From NCBI RefSeq assembly GCF_016616425.1, contig NZ_CP067101.1, forward strand, positions 4,154,001 through 4,218,000: a DNA stretch of 64,000 nt, given 5' to 3'. A program made the position numbers and the translations under genes. Source of the DNA: Bradyrhizobium diazoefficiens. Lineage in GTDB: Bacteria; Pseudomonadota; Alphaproteobacteria; Rhizobiales; Xanthobacteraceae. This document shows positions 58,007-64,000 of the stretch, piece by piece. Every line of letters begins with the position of its first letter. Position 1 is the stretch's first letter. The notes beneath the pieces are model-generated. The model saw nothing but the letters and a program-made list of their open reading frames with translations. It searched no databases and was not told the DNA's origin.

Positions 58007-59020
58007 ATGGACGACCTGAAATCGATCATTGGAAAAGTGGCGACCGGCGCCAGCCTGTCGCGTGACGAAGCCGCGGCCGCCTTCGATGCCATGATGTCCG
58101 GCGAGGCCACGCCCTCGCAGATGGGTGGCCTGTTGATGGCGCTGCGGGTGCGCGGCGAGACTGTGGACGAGATCACCGGCGCGGTTGCGGCGATGCGCTC
58201 CAAGATGCTGACCGTGACGGCGCCGCCTGACGCCGTCGACATCGTCGGCACCGGCGGCGACGGCTCCGGCTCGGTCAACGTCTCGACCTGCGCCGCCTTC
58301 ATCGTCTCGGGCGCTGGCCTGCCGGTGGCCAAGCACGGCAACCGCGCCCTGTCGTCACGCTCGGGCGCCGCCGACGTGCTGGCTTCGCTCGGCGTCAAGA
58401 TCGACCTCAGGCCGGAGCAGGTCGGCCGCTGCGTGCGCGAATGCGGCATCGGCTTCATGTTCGCTCCCGCCCACCATCCCGCCATGAAGAACGTCGGTCC
58501 GACTCGGGTCGAGCTTGCGACACGCACGATCTTCAATCTGCTCGGTCCCTTGTCCAATCCGGCCGGCGTGAAGCGGCAGATGGTCGGCGTATTCTCGCGG
58601 CAATGGGTGCAGCCGCTGGCGCAAGTCCTGAAGAACCTCGGCTCCGAATCTGCCTGGGTGGTGCACGGCTCCGATGGCCTCGACGAGATCACGCTCACCG
58701 GCCCGACCTTCGTCTCCGCGCTCCACAATGGCGAGATCCGGAATTTCGAGGTGACGCCCGGGGACGCCGGCCTGCCGCACTGCGAGGCCGGCGCCCTGAA
58801 GGGCGGCGATGCCGACGCCAATGCAATCGCGCTGCAGAACGTGCTCGACGGCAAGCCGAGCCCCTATCGCGACGTCGCCCTGATGAACGCCGCCGCGGCG
58901 CTGGTCGTGGCCGGACGCGCCAAGGACCTCAAGGAAGGGGTGGCGATCGGCGCTCGTTCGATTGACAGCGGCGCGGCCAACGCGAAGCTGAAGCATCTGG
59001 TCACGATCTCCAATAGCTGA
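58007..59020 (+). CDS. trpD: Anthranilate phosphoribosyltransferase
   Basis: A 337-residue enzyme of tryptophan synthesis transferring phosphoribose from PRPP to anthranilate. Motifs: [16 protein letters not shown] (PRPP pyrophosphate), [41 protein letters not shown] and [12 protein letters not shown]. Length is normal. No trpG precedes it, which fits rhizobia, where TrpG is usually fused to TrpE elsewhere. It is 15 bp after ppiD and 7 bp before trpC. Confidence 0.97.
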   Translation: MDDLKSIIGKVATGASLSRDEAAAAFDAMMSGEATPSQMGGLLMALRVRGETVDEITGAVAAMRSKMLTVTAPPDAVDIVGTGGDGSGSVNVSTCAAFIVSGAGLPVAKHGNRALSSRSGAADVLASLGVKIDLRPEQVGRCVRECGIGFMFAPAHHPAMKNVGPTRVELATRTIFNLLGPLSNPAGVKRQMVGVFSRQWVQPLAQVLKNLGSESAWVVHGSDGLDEITLTGPTFVSALHNGEIRNFEVTPGDAGLPHCEAGALKGGDADANAIALQNVLDGKPSPYRDVALMNAAAALVVAGRAKDLKEGVAIGARSIDSGAANAKLKHLVTISNS

Positions 59021-59027
59021 ATTGCCC

Positions 59028-59849
59028 ATGTCCGATATCCTGACCAGGATCGAAACCTACAAGCGCGAGGAGATCGCCGCGGCCAAGCGCGCACAGCCGC
59101 TGTCGGCGGTCGAGGCGAAGGCCAAGGCGCAAGCTGCGCCGCGCGGCTTCGTGCGCGCGATCAAGGCTAGGCACGCCCATGGCGATTACGCGCTGATCGC
59201 GGAGGTGAAGAAGGCCTCGCCGTCGAAGGGGCTGATCCGCGCCGATTTCGATCCGCCCCAGCTTGCCAAGGCCTATGAGGCGGGCGGCGCGGCCTGTCTG
59301 TCGGTACTGACCGACACGCCCTCGTTCCAGGGCCATCTCGACTTCATGGTGGCCGCGCGTACGGCGACGTCGCTGCCGGTGCTGCGCAAGGATTTCATGT
59401 TCGACACCTATCAGGTGGTCGAGGCTCGCGCGCATGGCGCCGATTGCATCCTGATCATCATGGCGGCCCTCGACGATGCCGCCGCCAGGAACCTCGAAGA
59501 CGCCGCGACTGCCTACGGCATGGACGTGCTGATCGAGATCCACGACCGCGCCGAGCTCGACCGGGCGCTGAAACTTCGTTCGCCGATGATCGGGGTCAAT
59601 AACCGCAATCTTCGCACCTTCGAAACAACGCTCGCAACCAGCGAGGCCTTGGCACCGCTCATCCCTGCCGACCGGCTGATGGTCGGCGAGAGCGGCATCT
59701 TCACGCCCGCCGATCTGGCCCGGCTCGAGCGCGTCGGCATGCTGACCTTCCTGGTCGGTGAAAGCCTGATGCGGCAGGCCGATGTCACCGCGGCGACGCG
59801 CACGCTGCTTGCGCGCGAGACGACGGCGCGCGCGGCGGGCACGCGCTGA
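59028..59849 (+). CDS. trpC: Indole-3-glycerol phosphate synthase
   Basis: A 273-residue TIM-barrel enzyme. The N-terminal helix is [20 protein letters not shown]. Catalytic Lys and Glu residues are in [41 protein letters not shown] and LMVGESGI. It closes the indole ring from CdRP. No PRAI (TrpF) domain is fused. Start 59028 is chosen over a TTG 6 bp upstream. Its stop is 1 bp from the moaC ATG. Confidence 0.97.
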   Translation: MSDILTRIETYKREEIAAAKRAQPLSAVEAKAKAQAAPRGFVRAIKARHAHGDYALIAEVKKASPSKGLIRADFDPPQLAKAYEAGGAACLSVLTDTPSFQGHLDFMVAARTATSLPVLRKDFMFDTYQVVEARAHGADCILIIMAALDDAAARNLEDAATAYGMDVLIEIHDRAELDRALKLRSPMIGVNNRNLRTFETTLATSEALAPLIPADRLMVGESGIFTPADLARLERVGMLTFLVGESLMRQADVTAATRTLLARETTARAAGTR

Positions 59850-59850
59850 C

Positions 59851-60384
59851 ATGGCGCGCAAACCTTCCAACAGCAAGCCCTCGAAGGTCAAAGCCGCGAA
59901 GACCAAGGCCAGTCCCGCCCTCACCCATATCGACGCCTCCGGCGAGGCGCGAATGGTCGACGTGTCGGACAAGCCGGCGACCGAGCGGCTTGCGGTCGCG
60001 GAAGGCCGCGTCGTCATGACCAGGACGACGCTCGACCTGATCGTGTCCGGCAACGCCAAGAAAGGCGACGTGCTCGGCACCGCCCGCATCGCCGGCATCA
60101 TGGCCGCCAAGCGCACCTCGGAGCTGATCCCGCTCTGTCACCCGCTCGCGCTATCGAAGGTCACGGTCGACATCGAGCCCGACGCAAAGCTGCCGGGCTG
60201 CCTCGTCCGCGCCAGTGTGAAGGTCACGGGTTCGACCGGCGTCGAGATGGAGGCCCTCACGGCCGTGTCGGTCGCCTGCCTCACCATCTACGACATGATC
60301 AAGGCGGTCGAGCGCGGCGTGCGCATCGAAGGCATCCGCCTTATCGAGAAGCTCGGCGGCAAGTCCGGTCATTACCGCGCCTGA
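59851..60384 (+). CDS. moaC: Cyclic pyranopterin monophosphate synthase MoaC
   Basis: A 177-residue enzyme of molybdenum cofactor synthesis that forms cPMP. Core: [62 protein letters not shown] and [21 protein letters not shown]. There is a Lys/Ser/Pro-rich N-terminal extension of about 24 residues. It follows trpC with 1 bp spacing. In many rhizobia moeA and lexA come next, but here the strand switches to a different gene set. Confidence 0.95.
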   Translation: MARKPSNSKPSKVKAAKTKASPALTHIDASGEARMVDVSDKPATERLAVAEGRVVMTRTTLDLIVSGNAKKGDVLGTARIAGIMAAKRTSELIPLCHPLALSKVTVDIEPDAKLPGCLVRASVKVTGSTGVEMEALTAVSVACLTIYDMIKAVERGVRIEGIRLIEKLGGKSGHYRA

Positions 60385-60397
60385 TCACGGCGCTGGT

Positions 60398-60994
60398 TTA
60401 GCTCGCCTCACGCCGGCGTTCGCGGTAGGCGCGCGTCTTCATCCGGTTGCCACACAGTGTCGACATGCACCAGCGCCGTGTCGCCGGCTTTGATCGATCG
60501 AAGAACACCCGGCGGCATTCGTCCGACGCACACATTTTCAGCCGATCCATCGTTCCCAACAGTGTCGCATCGTGGAGCTCGATCGCAATGGCCGAGAGAC
60601 CGGCAAGCGCATCCTCGCGCGCGGCCGACAGCATCGCGCCGCGGCCGACGCGCACGGCTACCCGCAATGGAAACGGCGCGAGCGCATCATTGAGCGCATC
60701 GACCACTTCCTTGTTCCGGCTCCGCTCGACCGGCTCGCACTGGAGATAGGCGCGCAGGGCGTCCCGCAATCGCAGCGCGATCTCGAACATGGCCGACGTG
60801 ATGCGTCCGCTGCCACGAGCCCAAAGGGCGCGTTCCTGCATCCAATCAGCGAGGTCATTCGGCGCACCGAGCTTGTCGCTCTGGGCATGCTCCACGCCGA
60901 AATGCGTGAAGTGACGAAGATCGAGCGTGTTGGCGAAATCATAGGTGTTCGCCAACCCGTCGGGAACCTGGAATTTGCGCGACTCTTTCGACAT
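60398..60994 (-). CDS. CGNR zinc-finger transcriptional regulator (ABATE domain)
   Basis: A 198-residue protein. The N-terminal ABATE-type domain contains DFANTLDLRHFTHFG and LADWMQERALW. The C-terminal CGNR zinc finger is KMCASDECRRVFFDRSKPA then RRWCMSTLCGNRMKTRAY, with the four Cys ligands. Such proteins are probable stress- or catabolism-linked regulators. It is transcribed toward moaC and divergently from the amidase-MFS pair (about 130 bp between starts), so it is the obvious candidate local regulator. Start 60994 (MSKESRKFQ) is preferred to 61066. Confidence 0.9.
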   Translation of the reverse strand: MSKESRKFQVPDGLANTYDFANTLDLRHFTHFGVEHAQSDKLGAPNDLADWMQERALWARGSGRITSAMFEIALRLRDALRAYLQCEPVERSRNKEVVDALNDALAPFPLRVAVRVGRGAMLSAAREDALAGLSAIAIELHDATLLGTMDRLKMCASDECRRVFFDRSKPATRRWCMSTLCGNRMKTRAYRERRREAS

Positions 60995-61126
60995 TCGAGC
61001 ACCGGCCGTTGAAAACACCACTAAAGCATTTTTACCGGTTGACGGCAACAGACACCAGTATATCATTTATAACCGTGTTTCGCCCAGACGAACGCCGCTG
61101 GACTCGCAGCATCGGAGACGCAAGTC

Positions 61127-62542
61127 ATGGCCGACGCCCTGCACTATCTCGAACTCACCGAACTCGCCGCCCGCATCGAGGCGCGCGAAATCTCCTCGCT
61201 GGAAGTAACGCGCGCGCAACTCGACCGCATCGAGGCGCTGGACCGCGGGCTTGGCAGCTACGTGCACGTGATGGCGGACACCGCGGTCGCCGAGGCAAAA
61301 GCCGCGGACGCTGATATCGCACGCGGTCGGTATCGCGGCCCGTTGCACGGTATTCCGATCGGGCTCAAGGATCTGTTCTGGACGAAGGATGTTCCGACGG
61401 CTGCGGGCACGATTGTTCATCGCGACTTTCGCCCATGTGAAGACGCGACCGTCGTGCGGCGCCTCAAGGACGCGGGCGCCGTCGCGCTCGGGAAGCAGCA
61501 GCTCAGCGAAGGCGCCTATTCCGACCACCATCGCTCGGTGACGCCGCCCAAGAATCCCTGGAACGCCGACTACTGGCCGGGCATTTCGTCGAGCGGCTCG
61601 GCGGTCGCAACGGCCGCCGGGCTTTGCTTCGGCTCGCTCGGCTCGGACACTGGCGGGTCGATCCAATGGCCATGCGCCGCCAATGGCTTGAGCGGGCTGA
61701 AGCCGAGTTGGGGCCGCGTCAGCCGCCACGGCACCTTCGAACTGGCCGCGACACTCGACCATGTCGGACCGATCGGCCGCAGCGCGACCGATGTCGGTGC
61801 CCTGCTCGGTGTCGTTGCCGGGCACGACCCGAACGATCCGACGTCGCGGCTTGACCCGGTGCCCGACTATCTGGCGGCGGCCGCACGGGATGTGCGGGGC
61901 TTACGCATCGGGGTCGACCCCGACTGGAATGGTGAGGACGTCGACGTTGCGACGCGGCGCGTGCTGGCGGATGCAGTCGACGCCTTCCGCGCGCTTGGCG
62001 CTGTCATCGTCGATGTTGAATTTCCCGACGTGACGCAGGCGATCGCCGATTGGGCACCAAATTGTGCAGTAGAGGCTGCTGTTGCACACGAGGCGACCTA
62101 TCCTGGCCGGAAGGACGAATATGGACCGATCCTGGCATCGGTGCTCGAAACCGGGCGCGCGCTGCCCGCGCTCGACTATCAGAGGATTCTGCTGCGGCGT
62201 CTTGCCCTGCGCGGGAGAGTGGCCGTGTTGTTCGAGAGCATCGACCTGCTCCTGACCCCGGTGCACCCGTTCCCGCCGGTAACGCTCGCGATGATCCGGA
62301 CACTCGGCGAGCAGCCGGACGTGATCGCCAAATTGCAACGCTACACCTGTGTCTTCGACATGACCGGACATCCGACGATCACGGTACCCGGTGGGGCATC
62401 GCCGCACGGTCTGCCGATCGCGTTCCAGCTCGTCGCCGCTCATCTGGGCGAGCCCACGCTGGTGCGCGCCGGGGCAGCGTTCCAGCGCGCCACGTCCTGG
62501 CATCGGCGCCATCCTTCCCTCACTTTGCGGAGGCAATCATGA
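61127..62542 (+). CDS. Amidase signature family hydrolase
   Basis: A 471-residue amidase with the Ser-Ser-Lys triad. Lys81 is in IPIGLKDLF, cis-Ser155 is in ISSSGSAVATAAG, and nucleophile Ser178 is in GSDTGGSIQWPCAANG. The position after the nucleophile is Gln where many family members have Arg, which may alter substrate choice. The family hydrolyses amides of aryl or aliphatic acids. GatA is unlikely without gatB or gatC nearby. It overlaps the downstream MFS gene by 4 bp (ATGA), which suggests uptake and hydrolysis of the same compound. Confidence 0.92.
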   Translation: MADALHYLELTELAARIEAREISSLEVTRAQLDRIEALDRGLGSYVHVMADTAVAEAKAADADIARGRYRGPLHGIPIGLKDLFWTKDVPTAAGTIVHRDFRPCEDATVVRRLKDAGAVALGKQQLSEGAYSDHHRSVTPPKNPWNADYWPGISSSGSAVATAAGLCFGSLGSDTGGSIQWPCAANGLSGLKPSWGRVSRHGTFELAATLDHVGPIGRSATDVGALLGVVAGHDPNDPTSRLDPVPDYLAAAARDVRGLRIGVDPDWNGEDVDVATRRVLADAVDAFRALGAVIVDVEFPDVTQAIADWAPNCAVEAAVAHEATYPGRKDEYGPILASVLETGRALPALDYQRILLRRLALRGRVAVLFESIDLLLTPVHPFPPVTLAMIRTLGEQPDVIAKLQRYTCVFDMTGHPTITVPGGASPHGLPIAFQLVAAHLGEPTLVRAGAAFQRATSWHRRHPSLTLRRQS

Positions 62543-63792
62543 CCATTCAATCCAGCGTGTTCCATCGAAGCATTTTCCACGGCTGGCTCGTTGTCGCCGG
62601 CGCGTTCGCGGTCACGCTAATGGGCTTCGGCTGCGCCTACACGTTCAGTGCCTTTCTCAAGCCATTGCAAGCCGAGTTCGGCGCCTCGCGCGGCTCGGTC
62701 TCGCTGGTGTTCTCGCTCGCGGGCTTCCTCTATTTTGGCCTCGGCATCGTCAGCGGCCCGCTTGCCGACCGCTTCGGGTCGCGCGTGCTGGCGGTGACCG
62801 GCATGCTGCTCACCGGCCTCGGTCTGGTCGCCGCGGGCTCTGCGCACAATCTCGTCCAGGTCTATCTCGCCTATGGGTTTGGCGTCGGCGTCGGGGTCGG
62901 TTGTGCCTACGTGCCGGCGATCGGGGCCGTGCAGCGCTGGTTCGTACGCCGGCGCGGCCTTGCCTCCGGCCTTGCGGTCAGCGGGATCGGCGTCGGCACG
63001 TTGGCGATGCCGCCGCTCGCGACATTTCTGATCGAGCTGCTGGGCTGGCGAGGCGCGTATCTGACGCTGGGCCTGCTGGCGGCGGCCATTGGCGGCGTCC
63101 TTGCGCTGCTGATCGAGAACGATCCGCGCGCCCGCGGGCTCGGTCCGGACGGCGGTCCGCTGCTGGCGACAGGCCCGAGCGGCGCGGCCGGCGCTTCGGT
63201 TGCCGAGGCGGTGCGTTCGCGCAAATTCATCGCGCTGTACGCCGCCTGCCTGATCTGCGCATTTGGCGTGTTCGTGCCGTTCGTGCACCTCGTTCCCTAT
63301 GCCAGTGACCACGGCGTGGCACCAAGCACCGCGGTGCTGTTGCTTGGCGTGATCGGTATCGGCAGCACCGCCGGCCGCTTTCTGCTCGGCGGGCTCGCCG
63401 ATCGCCTGGGACGAACGTCTGCCCTGCTGCTGATGTTGGCCGGCATGGCCGCGGCGCTCGCGACATGGGCGGCAGCGACCGGCGTGTGGGCCCTCGGCGC
63501 CTTCGCCTTCGTCTACGGCACGTTCTACGGCGGCTGGGTCGCGGTGCTGCCGGCCGTCGTCATGGACTATTTTGGCGGACGAAACGTCAGCGGTATCATC
63601 GGCGTTCTCTACACCAGCGTCGCGCTCGGCACGCTGATCGGCCCGAGCGCCGTCGGCTTTGTCTACGACGCGAGTCACAGCTACACGCTGCCGATCCTGA
63701 TCAGCGCCGTCGCAAACCTCATGGCGGCGCTGATCGTGGTGGCCGTGCTCGCACCACGAGGAACGCGCAGGGTCAACGCAGGGAGGTGCTGA
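62539..63792 (+). CDS. MFS transporter (monocarboxylate/oxalate-formate antiporter-like)
   Basis: A 417-residue permease with about twelve spans. GWLVVAGAFAVTLMGFGCAYTFSAFLKPLQAEFGASRG is the recognisable start of the OFA/MCT-like group, followed by GPLADRFGSRVLAVTG (loop 2-3 motif) and GLADRLGRTSALLL (loop 8-9). Start 62539 has GGAGG 7 bp before it. The frame remains open upstream inside the amidase gene, but that part is antisense-like. It is coupled to the amidase by a 4-bp overlap. Confidence 0.93.
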   Translation: MTIQSSVFHRSIFHGWLVVAGAFAVTLMGFGCAYTFSAFLKPLQAEFGASRGSVSLVFSLAGFLYFGLGIVSGPLADRFGSRVLAVTGMLLTGLGLVAAGSAHNLVQVYLAYGFGVGVGVGCAYVPAIGAVQRWFVRRRGLASGLAVSGIGVGTLAMPPLATFLIELLGWRGAYLTLGLLAAAIGGVLALLIENDPRARGLGPDGGPLLATGPSGAAGASVAEAVRSRKFIALYAACLICAFGVFVPFVHLVPYASDHGVAPSTAVLLLGVIGIGSTAGRFLLGGLADRLGRTSALLLMLAGMAAALATWAAATGVWALGAFAFVYGTFYGGWVAVLPAVVMDYFGGRNVSGIIGVLYTSVALGTLIGPSAVGFVYDASHSYTLPILISAVANLMAALIVVAVLAPRGTRRVNAGRC

Positions 63793-63919
63793 CCAATTCG
63801 AAAGTGCTGTTGAGCCTGGAGCCGAGGTCGCTGGCCCGGCTGCGATCGCGAGCGTGATGCTCCGAGGAACCGTCGCTCGCATTTGCACGTGGCCGTTCAT
63901 ATCGCGTTAACCGTGCTTC

Positions 63920-64000
63920 CTAACTTCGCCTCCACATCGTTTCCGTAAACCAACGGATGTCTTCGGGGTCAAGAGTTGATCCTGGCGTGTGCACGGCATT
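63920..64000 (-). CDS. Possible C-terminus of a gene beyond the right edge
   Basis: On the minus strand 26 codons from the window edge end at TAG (63922-63920): TPGSTLDPEDIRWFTETMWR near the C-terminus. The residue mix (Asp/Glu/Trp/Phe) looks protein-like. It is not recognised and is too short for a call. It would be convergent with the MFS gene. Confidence 0.4.
   Translation of the reverse strand, partial: NAVHTPGSTLDPEDIRWFTETMWRRS

Noticed and set aside
62050..62538. N-terminal extension of the second MFS gene
   Set aside because: This frame lies within the amidase coding sequence. A good ribosome site and the permease-family start are at 62539.

Overview
The window is a chromosomal segment of an alphaproteobacterium, most likely Bradyrhizobium or a very close relative in the Nitrobacteraceae. 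The evidence is the GC-rich coding style, alphaproteobacterial gene order (tatABC-scpAB-nagZ-SPOR-argS-dgt-erpA and tpiA-secG-pyrG-kdsA ... eno ... ftsB-pdhA-pdhB-pdhC-lpd), a PdhB with its own lipoyl domain, and small Cys-rich proteins and palindromic intergenic repeats that I recall from Bradyrhizobium genomes. Species assignment is inference. No rRNA, tRNA, CRISPR array, transposase or integrase was seen.

Layout. (1) 1-14.5 kb: housekeeping genes, mostly on the minus strand: a LysM lipoprotein (NlpD-like, cut by the left edge), pcm, surE, serS, tatC-tatB-tatA, scpB-scpA, nagZ, a SPOR-domain protein, argS and dgt, with erpA divergent on the plus strand. A single-domain response regulator on the plus strand sits inside the surE/pcm/nlpD neighbourhood. 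(2) 14.5-18 kb: an insertion-like patch with a lower-GC DUF4272 gene, a non-coding stretch and a membrane hybrid histidine kinase. (3) 18-21.4 kb: xthA, a Sel1-repeat protein and ilvD. (4) 21.4-32.3 kb: accessory region. It holds about 1.1 kb without a convincing gene that looks like a dispersed repeat, several very small proteins (a CxxC protein, a Cys-rich lipoprotein, and a run of three Cys-rich proteins), a membrane class III nucleotide cyclase divergent from a lytic transglycosylase, and a two-component set (PAS histidine kinase, FixJ-type regulator, receiver-only protein) bracketed by two copies of a near-identical 14-bp motif. (5) 32.4-41 kb: a TctC-type binding protein and a threonine synthase-like enzyme, then the pyruvate dehydrogenase cluster pdhA-pdhB-(DUF5076)-(cytosine deaminase-like)-pdhC-lpd. 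(6) 41-56 kb: ftsB, two oxidoreductases, eno, a Tat-exported beta-propeller protein, queF, a second lytic transglycosylase, an SH3-domain protein, an MFS transporter, kdsA, a NIPSNAP protein, pyrG, secG and tpiA. (7) 56-60.4 kb: plus-strand ppiD-trpD-trpC-moaC. (8) 60.4-63.8 kb: a CGNR-type regulator divergent from an amidase-MFS operon, which looks like an inserted catabolic cassette.

How the genes connect. Envelope functions recur: Tat translocase, SecG, FtsB, a SPOR protein, NagZ, two soluble-type lytic transglycosylases, a LysM lipoprotein, KdsA and PpiD. Central carbon metabolism (Eno, TpiA, whole PDH) sits beside them. Several palindromic intergenic elements lie 8-27 bp after the stop codon of minus-strand genes, which suggests a role at mRNA 3' ends. 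The least explained parts are the Cys-rich miniprotein run at 27970-28807 next to the sensor kinase cluster, the 14-bp motif pair around that cluster, and the eukaryote-like cytosine deaminase inside the pyruvate dehydrogenase operon.
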